A stretch of DNA of 64,000 nt, from positions 13,636-77,635 of the forward strand of contig DASYGE010000011.1 in NCBI GenBank assembly GCA_036000105.1. The letters run 5' to 3'. Below, piece after piece: positions 1 to 8,615 of the stretch. Below the pieces are notes generated by a model, which saw only the letters and a list, made by a program, of their open reading frames with translations, did no database searches and was not told the DNA's origin. Made by a program: the position numbers and the translations under genes. This stretch comes from DASUBN01 sp036000105 (GTDB taxonomy: Bacteria; Pseudomonadota; Gammaproteobacteria; Natronospirales; REEB76). The stretch's first letter is position 1. Every line of letters begins with the position of its first letter.

Positions 1-1
1 C

Positions 2-364
2 ATGGACAGCATCTACGGTGACCTGGAACGCCTGCAACGCATCAACAGCACCGTGAGCCGCATCCAGGCGCGGCCCGGCGAAGAGCAGCCCCTGAAGGTC
101 ATCGACACCATGGTGATCACCCCCAGCGAGGATATCCGCGACATCGCCCAGCGCCACAAGGACGAATTCCCGCGCAGCGTGAAGTTCCTGTTGCGGGGCG
201 TGGGCGGCCTGCACAAGAGCGGCAGCCAGCTCCTGAGTTATCTCTTGTTCGAGGGGAAATATTGCCGCGACCTCATCGACCTCGGCATGCGCGATGCCCA
301 AGCCCAGGCGGACAAGCTCCTGGAGTTCATCGGGGAAAGCGTGACCGGGAAAACCGGCAGCTAG
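2..364 (+). CDS. Patatin-like phospholipase, C-terminal part (cut by window edge)
   Basis: This is the last 120 residues of a protein whose start lies before the window; the first visible Met is probably internal. The visible part resembles the C-terminal region of bacterial patatin-like phospholipases (lipid acyl hydrolases with a Ser-Asp dyad), with a stretch FPRSVKFLLRGVGG followed by a helix around SYLLFEGKYCRDLIDLG. The catalytic GxSxG and DGG motifs would lie upstream and cannot be checked. It ends 14 bases before rapZ, which is convergent. The family assignment is from remembered similarity and is moderately sure; the substrate is unknown. Confidence 0.6.
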   Translation: MDSIYGDLERLQRINSTVSRIQARPGEEQPLKVIDTMVITPSEDIRDIAQRHKDEFPRSVKFLLRGVGGLHKSGSQLLSYLLFEGKYCRDLIDLGMRDAQAQADKLLEFIGESVTGKTGS

Positions 365-378
365 ACAGCCCAGTCGGG

Positions 379-1236
379 CTACTTCAATTCGTTGTGTCTC
401 AGAAGCACTTCTCGGCCCGCACTGCGAAAATGTCCGGCCAACCTCTCCGTCACATACACTGAACGGTGATAGCCGCCGGTGCAGCCTATGGAGACGGTCA
501 GATAGCGCCGGTTGGAGGATTCGAAGCGTGGGATCCAATCTTCCAGGAAGCCTGTGATGTCCACCACGAATTTCTGCACGATCTCGTGTTTCTCCAGATA
601 GCGCGCCACCGCCGGGTCACGGCCGGTGAGGGTCTTGAGCGTGGGTTCCCAGTAGGGGTTGGGCAGGCCACGGGCGTCGAACACGAAATCCGAATCACCG
701 GGCAGGCCGTGACGATAACCGAAGGACTGGAACATGAGGGATAAAGCCTCGCGCGCCTCACGGTGGATGCGCGCCCGCACCAGTTCCCGCAGTTCGTGCA
801 CCGAGGTGCGTGAGCTGTCCAGCACCACGTCCGCCTCGTCCGCCAGGGGCCCCAATAGTTCCCGCTCGGCGCGGATGGCGTCCTTGAGGGAGCGGCCTTC
901 CCCCGCCAGCGGATGCGGCCGGTGTGTCTCGCTATAGCGCTTGAGCAGCACCCCGTCCTCGGCGTGCAGGAACACGATCTCGCACTCGATGCCCTCGGCT
1001 TTCAGCTTGCGCACCGTCTGGGGCACGGAGCGGATGTCTTCCATGCGGTTGCGGGCGTCCACGCCCACCGCCATGCGCTGGTAGGCGGGGTCGCCGGTGA
1101 GCAGGGTCTCCCGGGCGAAGCTCTGCAGGTGGCCGGCCGGGATGTTGTCCACGCTGTAGTAACCCAGATCCTCCAGCATGTGGAGCGCCACGGATTTTCC
1201 GGAACCTGACAGGCCGCTCAATATGACGAGACGCAT
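379..1236 (-). CDS. rapZ: RapZ, RNase adapter / nucleotide-binding protein
   Basis: RapZ binds small RNAs and presents them to RNase E; in E. coli it controls glucosamine-6-phosphate synthase through GlmZ. The 285-residue protein has the usual family length. A Walker A loop, GLSGSGKS, is at residues 8-15, and the C-terminal signature GCTGGYHRSV is followed by the usual basic tail. In many Gammaproteobacteria the order is rpoN-hpf-ptsN-rapZ-npr; here rapZ follows hpf on the same strand but ptsN and npr are missing, and a terminator hairpin at 1295-1328 separates hpf from rapZ. It therefore probably has its own promoter. The identity is sure; the RNA targets are unknown. Confidence 0.95.
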   Translation of the reverse strand: MRLVILSGLSGSGKSVALHMLEDLGYYSVDNIPAGHLQSFARETLLTGDPAYQRMAVGVDARNRMEDIRSVPQTVRKLKAEGIECEIVFLHAEDGVLLKRYSETHRPHPLAGEGRSLKDAIRAERELLGPLADEADVVLDSSRTSVHELRELVRARIHREAREALSLMFQSFGYRHGLPGDSDFVFDARGLPNPYWEPTLKTLTGRDPAVARYLEKHEIVQKFVVDITGFLEDWIPRFESSNRRYLTVSIGCTGGYHRSVYVTERLAGHFRSAGREVLLRHNELK

Positions 1237-1294
1237 GCTTTGGGACTACGCGCGGGATAGATAGGTAACGCTAGCATATTTCGCCCGCCCCATG

Positions 1295-1328
1295 AAAAAC
1301 CGGCGTAGGGGGTTACCGCTACGCCGGT
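1295..1328 (-). terminator. Rho-independent terminator after hpf
   Basis: Reading the minus strand, the 10-base arm ACCGGCGTAG (1328-1319) and its complement CTACGCCGGT (1308-1299) form a perfect stem with a 10-base loop, followed at once by a run of five T (1299-1295). It lies between the end of hpf (1351) and the start of rapZ (1236), so it should end the lptB-rpoN-hpf transcript. Confidence 0.8.
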
Positions 1329-1350
1329 CGGGGACGGGGGAAGCCGCCGT

Positions 1351-1680
1351 TCAGGTGGGGGCGGTGGTGCGCACCGTGGCGCGGTCGTGGTGGCCGGTGA
1401 GTTTCTCCTTGTGCTTCTTCACCTGCCGATCGAGCTTGTCCACCAGGCAGTCTATGGCGGTGTACATGTCCTGCTCGATGGAATCCGCGAACAGTTTGCC
1501 GCGGCTGACGTTGAGGGTGGCTTCAGCCCGGTGCTCCAGTTTGGAGACCGTGAGCACCACGTGGATGCCACTGACGTGCTCGAAATGTCGTTCCAGTTTC
1601 TCGAAGCGGTTCTGCACGTAGTCGCGCAGCGTCTTTGTTATGTCCACATGATGTCCGGTGATGTCTATTTTCATGCTCAA
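1351..1680 (-). CDS. hpf: Ribosome hibernation promoting factor (short HPF)
   Basis: HPF binds the 30S decoding site in stationary phase and drives formation of inactive 100S ribosomes. At 109 residues this is the short form: it has only the S30AE beta-alpha fold and lacks the C-terminal dimerisation domain of long HPF. Family features seen are the N-terminal MKIDITGHHVDIT, the central KLEHRAEATLNV strand and a basic C-terminal helix with DRQVKKHKEK. A second in-frame Met at residue 3 is an equally possible start. It sits 26 bases after rpoN, the classic pairing, so it is probably co-transcribed with it. Confidence 0.93.
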   Translation of the reverse strand: MSMKIDITGHHVDITKTLRDYVQNRFEKLERHFEHVSGIHVVLTVSKLEHRAEATLNVSRGKLFADSIEQDMYTAIDCLVDKLDRQVKKHKEKLTGHHDRATVRTTAPT

Positions 1681-1706
1681 CTCCTAGTGGCTCATCGTCG
1701 TCGTTT

Positions 1707-3110
1707 TCACCTTGAATCGGCGCGCCTGCGCTCGTGCGCAGGCGGTATGGTCAGGGATTCGCGGTATTTGGCCACGGTGCGCCGGGCCACATGTACGCCG
1801 TGATTGGTCAGCTCCTGGGTGATGTGGTTGTCGCTCAGGGGCGAGTGCGGATCTTCCTGAGCCACAAGTTTCTTGATCATGGCGCGGATGGCGGTGGCCG
1901 AGAAGGCGCCGCCGTTGTCAGCCGCGAGTTCCGCCGAGAAGAAATGCCGGAAGGCGAGGGTGCCGCGCGGCGTGGCCATGTGCTTGTTGGCCACCACCCG
2001 CGAGATGGTGGATTCATGCAGGTCGAGTTCGGTGGCGAGATCCTTCATGAGCAAAGGCCGCATGGCTTCCTCGCCACGCTCCAGGAAGGCGCCCTGACGG
2101 GCCACGATGCTGCGCGCTACCCGGAGCAGGGTGTCGTTGCGCATGCGGATGCTGCGTACCAGCCAGCGGGCTTCCTGCAGTTGCTGGGCCATACCGCTGC
2201 CGCTGTCGCCGCGCCGGAGAGCGGCGGCGTAACGGGCGTTGACCCGCACCCGCGGCACCGCCTCGGGATTGAGATCCACGTGCCAGCCGCTACCGCGACG
2301 GATCACCAGCACGTCGGGCAGCACGTAATCCACCTGAGTGCCAGCGACCACGGTGCCGGGGCGCGGGTGTAGACCGAGGATGATGGACATGGCCGCGTCC
2401 AACGCGGCACGCTCCACGCCCAAGAGGCGGCACAGCTGGGCATATTCCCGGGCGGCTAGGGCTTCCAAGTGGCTGTGCACCAGGGTCACTGCCAGGCGTT
2501 GGGCGGAATCCGCCGCATCTTCCTGGCGCAGTTGCAGGAGCAGGCATTCCTTGAGGTCCCGGGCCGCGACGCCTGGAGGATCGAAGGCTTGCACCCGGTG
2601 CAGCACCGCGTACATCTCTTCCGGCTCCGGGGATTCGTCGCTATCGGCCAGGGCTTCGCGGATCCCTTCCAGGGGTTCCGTGAGATAGCCGTCGTCGTTC
2701 AGGCTGTCGATGATGGCCGCGCCGATGGCGGCATCCCGGGCGCTCAAGCGCGCCAGTTCCAGCTGCCACAACAGGTATTCCTTCAGGCTCTGGCCACAAC
2801 TCCGATCGGGAGCTTCGGCGCGCTCGCCGTCCTCATCCTCCCAGCCCGAGACCCCCGTACCCATGGTGTTGTCCCAATCCATGGATGTCTCCACCGGCGC
2901 CTCACGGGCTGTCGGGCCGTCTTCCCGGGCAGGCGGGGGTACCGAGGACTCTTCCTCGTCGCCGCGCTCCAGGAGCACGTTACCTTCCAGGGCCTCCTGC
3001 ACCTTGGCCGCGAGTTCCACTGCCGAGAGCTGCAACAGGCCCAAGGCCTGGCGCAGCTCCGGGGTGAGGCTCAAGCGCTGGCTATGGCGTAGCGCGAGGG
3101 TCGCTTTCAC
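1707..3110 (-). CDS. rpoN: RNA polymerase sigma-54 factor RpoN
   Basis: RpoN directs RNA polymerase to -24/-12 promoters that need an AAA+ activator. The 467-residue protein shows the three parts of the family: a Gln/Leu-rich activator-interacting region I at the N-terminus, an acidic region II (about 50-105), and a region III with the core-binding and DNA-binding parts. The RpoN box ARRTVAKYRE near the C-terminus is intact. This matters for the window because the pilin gene at 63005-63484 has a clear -24/-12 promoter. lptB lies upstream on the same strand, 132 bases away, with a GC-rich hairpin between. Confidence 0.97.
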   Translation of the reverse strand: MKATLALRHSQRLSLTPELRQALGLLQLSAVELAAKVQEALEGNVLLERGDEEESSVPPPAREDGPTAREAPVETSMDWDNTMGTGVSGWEDEDGERAEAPDRSCGQSLKEYLLWQLELARLSARDAAIGAAIIDSLNDDGYLTEPLEGIREALADSDESPEPEEMYAVLHRVQAFDPPGVAARDLKECLLLQLRQEDAADSAQRLAVTLVHSHLEALAAREYAQLCRLLGVERAALDAAMSIILGLHPRPGTVVAGTQVDYVLPDVLVIRRGSGWHVDLNPEAVPRVRVNARYAAALRRGDSGSGMAQQLQEARWLVRSIRMRNDTLLRVARSIVARQGAFLERGEEAMRPLLMKDLATELDLHESTISRVVANKHMATPRGTLAFRHFFSAELAADNGGAFSATAIRAMIKKLVAQEDPHSPLSDNHITQELTNHGVHVARRTVAKYRESLTIPPAHERRRADSR

Positions 3111-3157
3111 GCGCGTGGATCTCGAAGTGGATCAAGGGATTGGACTCTACCCGCAAG

Positions 3158-3182
3158 GACCCCCCTGATTTTGCAGGGGGTC
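3158..3182 (-). other. GC-rich hairpin between lptB and rpoN
   Basis: The bases GACCCCCCTG and CAGGGGGTC form a 9-bp stem with one extra C and a 6-base loop. There is no T run after it on the minus strand, so it is not a standard terminator; it may slow read-through from lptB into rpoN or protect RNA ends. The role is a guess. Confidence 0.35.
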
Positions 3183-3242
3183 GAAGGCCGCACCCACCCT
3201 ATGTGAGGGGAGGCGGAAAGACGTGGACGGACCATGCTTAAG

Positions 3243-3968
3243 TTATAGCCGAAAATTCTCGCCCAGGTAGACTTGACGCACCTCTTGGTTGGCGAGGATG
3301 CTGTCGGGAGTGCCTTCCGCTATCACCTGACCTGCATTGATGATGTAGGCCCGACTGCAGATTCCCAGAGTCTCCCGCACGTTATGGTCTGTCACCAGTA
3401 CGCCGATGTTGCGCGCTTTCAGGTGCTCGATGATGCGTTGGATGTCGATCACCGAGATGGGGTCCACGCCGGCGAAGGGTTCGTCCAGCAACATGAACAC
3501 CGGATCCGCCGCCAGCGCCCGCGCGATCTCCACCCGGCGCCGTTCGCCGCCCGAGAGCGAGATGCCTAGGCCGTCGCGGATATGGCGTATGTGCAGTTCC
3601 TCCAGGAGTTCCTCCAGACGCTTCATGCGCTCGCCGCGGGTGAGTTCCGCGCGGGTCTCCAGGATGGCGAGGATGTTGTCTTCCACCGTGAGCTTGCGGA
3701 ACACCGAGGCTTCCTGGGGCAGATAACCCAGCCCGAGGCGCGCCCGTGAATGCACCGGCAGCTTGGTCAGATCCTGGCCGTTCAAGGTGATGTGGCCGCC
3801 GTCGGCGGGCACGAGACCGACGATCATGTAGAAGGACGTGGTCTTGCCGGCGCCGTTGGGCCCCAGGAGTCCCACTACTTCACCCCGGGTCACGTTCATG
3901 GATACGTCGCGCACCACCTCGCGGCGGCGATAGCGTTTCATCAGGTGCTCGGCAATCAGGCTGCTCAA
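3243..3968 (-). CDS. lptB: LPS export ABC transporter ATP-binding protein LptB
   Basis: LptB is the cytoplasmic ATPase of LptB2FGC, which pulls lipopolysaccharide out of the inner membrane toward the LptA bridge. The 241 residues carry a Walker A motif GPNGAGKTT (36-44), the ABC signature LSGGERRR, Walker B FMLLDEPFAGVDP and a switch His in VTDHNVRE. It overlaps lptA by 4 bases, so translation is probably coupled. lptA, lptC, kdsC and kdsD follow one another upstream, the usual LPS operon; lptF and lptG are not in this window. Confidence 0.97.
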   Translation of the reverse strand: MSSLIAEHLMKRYRRREVVRDVSMNVTRGEVVGLLGPNGAGKTTSFYMIVGLVPADGGHITLNGQDLTKLPVHSRARLGLGYLPQEASVFRKLTVEDNILAILETRAELTRGERMKRLEELLEELHIRHIRDGLGISLSGGERRRVEIARALAADPVFMLLDEPFAGVDPISVIDIQRIIEHLKARNIGVLVTDHNVRETLGICSRAYIINAGQVIAEGTPDSILANQEVRQVYLGENFRL

Positions 3969-4783
3969 GGCGGGGCTCCTGGGTGGGTGGCGGCGGCCGG
4001 CGCGCTCGTATGGGTGCTCTCCGCCGGCATGGCCCGGCTGGTGGCGGCGCGGACGGCCGTCATGCGGGCCGCCTTGGCTGCGGCCACACGGGAAGCGGCT
4101 ACGGCGGCTTGTGCGTTCTCGAAGTCGAGCCGTCTCTGATCCGCCGTCTCAGGCATCTCGACCGGCAGCAGCTTCGGCGGGAAGGTGATGTGCACCCGGC
4201 CGTCGTCCTTGCCGCCGCCTGTGGCCACCATGCGCTGGGTCTCGGTGTTGTAGCGGATACGGTCGGCGGTCATGAGGCGCTCGCCCTGGGCAACATAGGG
4301 CGCGAGCGTGCTGGTGACCGTGATCGGCGCGCGCACGGTACCGGCGGGCGGTGCCGAGAGGATGTCGCCGTTCACTTGATCCACCGCCTGGGTCATGCGG
4401 GCATTGGTGATGAGGTCCATCTGGCTTTTCGAGGCATCGTAGGTGATCTCCAGGGCCATGCCGTGGACCATCTGGCCGTTATCCGGCTGCTGCTGGAAGG
4501 TGGCGGGGTTGCCGGTCACATCCGCCGTGTCCAGCTCGTTGTTGGCCACGTGCAGGATGGCCTTATCTGCGGTCAGCATGATGCTGCCCTGGGTTATGAC
4601 CACGTGCCCGGTGTAGATGCCGGTGCCGTTGCTGTTGTTCTTGGGGTCGGAGCGGAAATCCCCATGGTCCGCCTGGATGTTGATGGGCTGGCTCTTATCG
4701 CTCTTGAGGGCGTAAGCACTCTCTGCGGCCAGGAGGCCGCAGAGCAGGAACACCGTGCACTGTTTAAGGCTGCTTGGGGACAT
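3965..4783 (-). CDS. lptA: Periplasmic LPS-transport protein LptA, with long Ala-rich tail
   Basis: LptA forms the periplasmic beta-jellyroll bridge that carries LPS from LptC to LptD. A signal peptide ending near AESAYA is followed by the OstA core (SQPINIQADHGDF, then repeated beta strands with GHVVITQGS). At 272 residues it is much longer than the E. coli protein (about 185). The extra is a C-terminal tail of roughly 70 residues from about residue 205, rich in Ala with scattered Arg and Thr, ending in low-complexity Ala/Pro. The tail is probably helical then disordered. Its start overlaps lptC by 20 bases and its end overlaps lptB by 4. Confidence 0.9.
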   Translation of the reverse strand: MSPSSLKQCTVFLLCGLLAAESAYALKSDKSQPINIQADHGDFRSDPKNNSNGTGIYTGHVVITQGSIMLTADKAILHVANNELDTADVTGNPATFQQQPDNGQMVHGMALEITYDASKSQMDLITNARMTQAVDQVNGDILSAPPAGTVRAPITVTSTLAPYVAQGERLMTADRIRYNTETQRMVATGGGKDDGRVHITFPPKLLPVEMPETADQRRLDFENAQAAVAASRVAAAKAARMTAVRAATSRAMPAESTHTSAPAAATHPGAPP

Positions 4784-5333
4784 AGAAGCTCTTTACGTCG
4801 GTCCTCAATACCATCCTATTGTCCTGCATGTAGGCGTCCATGCCCACTCCGGTGGTGAGGCTCACGCCCTTGGTCATCCGCACCGGATCGTCGGTGCTGG
4901 CGATGTTGGTGTCCAGGTCCACGGTCATCTTGTCCGTATCGATGATTAGCGGCGGGCCGCCATTGGCGTCCGGCCGGCGCATCTCCACATGGCCATCCAG
5001 ATAGACGAACTTGCCGCCGCTGGGTTCCAGGGCATGATCCGCCTGGGCGAACCAGGGGGGGTCGCCGGCTGCGAAATAGCGCATGCGCGGCGCGAAGACT
5101 TCCACACTATCGTCGTCCGGGTGGTGCACCATGCGCGGCGCGCTGAGTTCCGAAGCAGGCTTGCCATTCACATCCAGGCTGGTGACCGTGGCATCGGTGA
5201 AATAGTAATCGGGTATGTGGGTCTTGGGTTGCTCCCCCAGAATGCTCTGCAGGGCGGTCTGGCGCAGCAACCACAGGGTGCTGGCGGCGATGAAGGCCAG
5301 CACGCCCAACATGGCGAAGAAACGCAGGTTCAC
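4764..5333 (-). CDS. lptC: LPS export protein LptC
   Basis: LptC is a bitopic inner-membrane protein that hands LPS from LptB2FG to LptA. The 189 residues have an N-terminal membrane segment (about 5-25) and a periplasmic beta-jellyroll containing PDYYFTDATVTSLDVNG and YLDGHVEM, typical of the family. It overlaps kdsC upstream by 4 bases and lptA downstream by 20, so it belongs to a tightly packed kdsD-kdsC-lptC-lptA-lptB transcript on the minus strand. Confidence 0.93.
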   Translation of the reverse strand: MNLRFFAMLGVLAFIAASTLWLLRQTALQSILGEQPKTHIPDYYFTDATVTSLDVNGKPASELSAPRMVHHPDDDSVEVFAPRMRYFAAGDPPWFAQADHALEPSGGKFVYLDGHVEMRRPDANGGPPLIIDTDKMTVDLDTNIASTDDPVRMTKGVSLTTGVGMDAYMQDNRMVLRTDVKSFYVPKQP

Positions 5334-5827
5334 GCGCCCGGTTCCCGGGCCGCCATGATCAGGTCGCAGACTTCCCGTACCGCCCCCAAGCCGCCCATGG
5401 CCTGGGTCACCACATGGGCCTGGGCGCGCACTGCGGGCAGGGCATTGGCCACCGCTACCGCGAGCCCCGCGGCTTTCAGTAACGGCAGATCCGGCAGGTC
5501 GTCACCGACGCAGGCGGCTTCTTCCGGTTTAATACCGAGTTTCTTCAGCAACCGTTCGAAGATGGGCAGCTTGTCTTCGTCGCCCTGGAACACATGGGCG
5601 ATGCCGAGATCCTGCATGCGGCGGCTGACAGCCGCGGAGTCGCGGCCCGAGATCACCGCTACCGCCACGCCCTGGCGCAGGAGGCGCTTCACGCCCTGGC
5701 CGTCATGTACGTGGAAGACCTTGAGTTCCTCGCCGCCCGGGCCGTAGTACAGCCGGCCGTCGGTGAACACGCCGTCCACATCGAACACCACGAGGCGTAT
5801 GCGTGCGGCCCGTCCCTGGATATCCAT
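5330..5827 (-). CDS. kdsC: 3-deoxy-D-manno-octulosonate 8-phosphate phosphatase KdsC
   Basis: KdsC removes phosphate from Kdo-8-phosphate to give Kdo for the LPS inner core. It is a small HAD phosphatase of type C0 (165 residues, no cap domain). Motif I FDVDGVFTDG (nucleophile Asp16, acid/base Asp18) is intact, motif II is VISGRDS, and the C-terminal motif is GDDLPDLPL. It ends with a 4-base overlap into lptC and starts directly after the kdsD stop codon. All catalytic residues I can identify are present. Confidence 0.95.
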   Translation of the reverse strand: MDIQGRAARIRLVVFDVDGVFTDGRLYYGPGGEELKVFHVHDGQGVKRLLRQGVAVAVISGRDSAAVSRRMQDLGIAHVFQGDEDKLPIFERLLKKLGIKPEEAACVGDDLPDLPLLKAAGLAVAVANALPAVRAQAHVVTQAMGGLGAVREVCDLIMAAREPGA

Positions 5828-6808
5828 CTACACGATGCCCGCGCGCAGGAGATCGTGCATGTTCAGCGCGCCCAGGAGCCCGCGGTCCTTGCCCACCACC
5901 AAGAGGCCGTTGAACTTGCGGCTCTCCATGAGATGCAGGGCTTCGCCGGCGAGTGCCTCGGGGGCGATGGTGGTGCAGTTCTTCGTCATCACTTCGTCCA
6001 CGAGCGCCGTGTGTACGTCCACGCGCTTGTCGAGGGTGCGACGCAGGTCGCCATCGGTGAAGATCCCAGCCACCCGGCCCTTGGCATCCACGATGGCAGT
6101 CATGCCGAGACCCTTGCGGGTCATCTCCATGAGCGCCTGGCTCAAGGTGGTGCCTTCGGCGACCTGCGGGATGGTCTCGCCCTTGTGCATGATGTCTTCG
6201 ACGCGCAGCAGCAAACGTCGGCCCAGGCTGCCACCGGGGTGAGAGCGGGCGAAGTCTTCCTGGGTGAAACCGCGGGCTTCCAGGAGCGCCACCGCTAGGG
6301 CATCGCCCATGGCCAGCGCCGCCGTGGTGCTGGCGGTGGGTGCCAAGTTCAATGGGCAGGCTTCCCGTACCACGCTCACGTCCAGATGCACGTCGGCAAT
6401 CTTGGCCAAGGTCGATTCAGGGTTGCCGGTAAAGGCGAGGAGCTTCACGCCCAGGCGCTTGATGAGCGGCAGGATGGTGACGAGTTCGGTGGTCTCACCG
6501 GAGTTGGACAGGGCGAGTACCAGGTCGTCACCGGTGATCATGCCGAGGTCCCCGTGGCTGGCTTCGCCCGGGTGCACGAAGAACGCCGGCGTGCCGGTGG
6601 AGGCGAGGGTGGCAGCGATCTTGTTGGCTACATGCCCACTCTTACCCATGCCGGTGACTACCACCCGCCCACGGCAGGCGAGCATCAGGCGGCAGGCGGA
6701 GGTGAAGGTGCTGTCGAGGCGCGGGATGAGCGCGCTGATGGCGCTGGCTTCGGTTTCCAGCACTTCGCGAGCAAGATGGATGAGTTTGGAGTCACCAGTA
6801 ACTGTCAT
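5828..6808 (-). CDS. kdsD: Arabinose-5-phosphate isomerase KdsD
   Basis: KdsD converts ribulose-5-phosphate to arabinose-5-phosphate, the first step of Kdo synthesis. The 326-residue protein has an N-terminal SIS sugar-isomerase domain (about 35-180, with GMGKSGHVANKIAATLASTG and SNSGETTEL) and two C-terminal CBS domains (about 205-326), the normal family architecture. It is the first gene of the kdsD-kdsC-lptCAB transcript. Upstream, the 259-base gap to the divergent ibaG gene should hold its promoter. Confidence 0.95.
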   Translation of the reverse strand: MTVTGDSKLIHLAREVLETEASAISALIPRLDSTFTSACRLMLACRGRVVVTGMGKSGHVANKIAATLASTGTPAFFVHPGEASHGDLGMITGDDLVLALSNSGETTELVTILPLIKRLGVKLLAFTGNPESTLAKIADVHLDVSVVREACPLNLAPTASTTAALAMGDALAVALLEARGFTQEDFARSHPGGSLGRRLLLRVEDIMHKGETIPQVAEGTTLSQALMEMTRKGLGMTAIVDAKGRVAGIFTDGDLRRTLDKRVDVHTALVDEVMTKNCTTIAPEALAGEALHLMESRKFNGLLVVGKDRGLLGALNMHDLLRAGIV

Positions 6809-7067
6809 AGATATTTAGGGGGTATATGGCTGTCAGTGGTTTTCGCCATGATACACGCTTCATTCCTGCATTCGGGCGAGAGGTGCTTTGAGGATCGGTG
6901 GGCATGGGCGCGAAGCGCAGCGTCGCGCGGGCCTGCAGGATGAAGGCCCCAGAAGGCACCCCAGGGAAGGGTCGGTGCCTCATTCTTGGAGTATCGCGGT
7001 TAAAAATAGGGCGCCCGGTTTCGAGTATCATCTCCGTCCACGCCACACGCCAAAGCCGGCCCAAAGC

Positions 7068-7304
7068 TTGAATCCCGCGGAAGTAAAACGGCTTATCGAA
7101 CAGGGCATGCCCTCGGCCGAAGTCGAGGTGGCGAGTCCGGACGACACCCATTTCGAAGCACTGGTGGTCTCGGTCGAATTCGAGGGCAAGCGTGCGCTCG
7201 CTCGTCATCAGATGGTCTATGCGGCCTTAGGGCCTGCCATGGGCCGCGAGATACACGCTTTGAGCCTGCGCACCCTCACGCCGGAGGAACGGCGACGCGG
7301 GTGA
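7068..7304 (+). CDS. ibaG: BolA/IbaG-family protein
   Basis: The family works with monothiol glutaredoxins in iron-sulfur cluster trafficking; IbaG is the acid-stress paralog usually found just before murA. The predicted 78-residue product has the BolA fold core: VKRLIEQGMPSAEVEV, the DDTHFEALVVS strand with the conserved His, and QMVYAAL ending in IHALSLRTLTPEE. I chose the TTG at 7068 because it gives the family's normal length and the conserved region begins right after it; the frame stays open to 6888, but that leader has no homology that I recognise. murA starts 41 bases downstream, so the two probably share a transcript. Confidence 0.82.
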   Translation: MNPAEVKRLIEQGMPSAEVEVASPDDTHFEALVVSVEFEGKRALARHQMVYAALGPAMGREIHALSLRTLTPEERRRG

Positions 7305-7345
7305 TCGGCGCTAGGCGTAACTGCATATAGTGAGGACATACTGAC

Positions 7346-8605
7346 TTGGACAAACTGCTCATCACCGGCGGCCGCTCCCTGGAAGGCGAGATACGCATCT
7401 CCGGCGCGAAGAACGCCACCCTGCCGATCCTCGCCGCCACGCTGCTGGCGGATACGCCTACCACCATAGGCAACGTGCCGCACTTGCACGACGTGACCAC
7501 CATGATCGAGCTGCTGGGCCGCATGGGCGTGGGCGTGACCATCAACGATCGCATGCGCATCGAAGTGGGCGCTTCCAGCATCAAGCATTTCAATGCGCCC
7601 TATGAACTGGTCAAGACCATGCGTGCCTCGATCCTGGTGCTGGGTCCGCTGGTGGCGCGCTTCGGCGAGGCCGAGGTGTCCTTGCCCGGCGGCTGCGCCA
7701 TCGGCACCCGTCCCGTGAACCTGCACATCAGCGGTCTCGAAGCCATGGGCGCGGATATAAAGGTGGAGAACGGTTACATCCGTGCCAAGGCCGGGCGCCT
7801 CAAGGGTGCGCGCATCTTTATGGATACCGTGTCGGTCACCGGCACCGAGAACCTGATCATGGCTGCGGCGCTCGCCGACGGTGAGACGGTGATAGAAAAC
7901 GCGGCGCGCGAACCCGAAGTGGTGGATCTGGCTCTTTGTCTCAACCAGATGGGCGCCAAGGTGCGCGGCATGGGTAGCGACACCATCACCATCGAAGGCG
8001 TGAAGCGGCTGCATGGTACCGAGTACGAGGTGATGCCGGACCGCATCGAGACCGGCACCTATCTCTGCGCCGGCGCCATGACCGGCGGCCACGTGCGCCT
8101 CAAGGAGACCCAGCCTGACCTGCTGGATGCGGTACTGGCGAAGCTGGAGGAGAGCGGTGCCACGCTCCACAAGGGTAAGGACTGGATCGAGGTGGACATG
8201 CGCGGCAAGCGCCTCAAGGCCGTGGCGGTGAAGACCGCGCCTTACCCCGCATTCCCCACGGACATGCAGGCGCAGTTCACGGCCTTGAACGTAGTGGCTG
8301 CTGGCACCGGCACCATCACCGAGACGGTGTTCGAGAACCGTTTCATGCACGTGCAAGAGATGCAGCGCATGGGTGCTGACCTGCGTCTGGAAGGTAACAC
8401 CACCATCAGTAAAGGTGTGGACCGACTCACCGGCGCTCCGGTGATGGCGACAGACCTGCGTGCTTCTGCGAGCCTGGTGCTGGCCGGGTTGGCGGCCCAG
8501 GGCGAGACCACGGTGGAGCGGATATATCACATCGATCGCGGTTACGAGACCATCGAAGAGAAACTCGGTCAGCTAGGCGCCAAAATCCGCAGAGTGCCGG
8601 ATTGA
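7346..8605 (+). CDS. murA: UDP-N-acetylglucosamine 1-carboxyvinyltransferase MurA
   Basis: MurA transfers enolpyruvate from PEP to UDP-GlcNAc, the committed step of peptidoglycan precursor synthesis and the fosfomycin target. The 419 residues match the family. Lys22 (in GAKNATLP) and the catalytic Cys117 in LPGGCAIGTRPVNLH are both present, so it has the fosfomycin-sensitive Cys form. Translation starts at TTG 7346 with AGGA 11-14 bases upstream; no ATG fits the conserved N-terminus. The gene is convergent with the protease gene that ends 10 bases away. Confidence 0.97.
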   Translation: MDKLLITGGRSLEGEIRISGAKNATLPILAATLLADTPTTIGNVPHLHDVTTMIELLGRMGVGVTINDRMRIEVGASSIKHFNAPYELVKTMRASILVLGPLVARFGEAEVSLPGGCAIGTRPVNLHISGLEAMGADIKVENGYIRAKAGRLKGARIFMDTVSVTGTENLIMAAALADGETVIENAAREPEVVDLALCLNQMGAKVRGMGSDTITIEGVKRLHGTEYEVMPDRIETGTYLCAGAMTGGHVRLKETQPDLLDAVLAKLEESGATLHKGKDWIEVDMRGKRLKAVAVKTAPYPAFPTDMQAQFTALNVVAAGTGTITETVFENRFMHVQEMQRMGADLRLEGNTTISKGVDRLTGAPVMATDLRASASLVLAGLAAQGETTVERIYHIDRGYETIEEKLGQLGAKIRRVPD

Positions 8606-8615
8606 TTCGTCAGTA

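Noticed and set aside
7217..8530. 437-codon open frame opposite murA
   Set aside because: Shadow frame with His-rich nonsense sequence; murA is certain.
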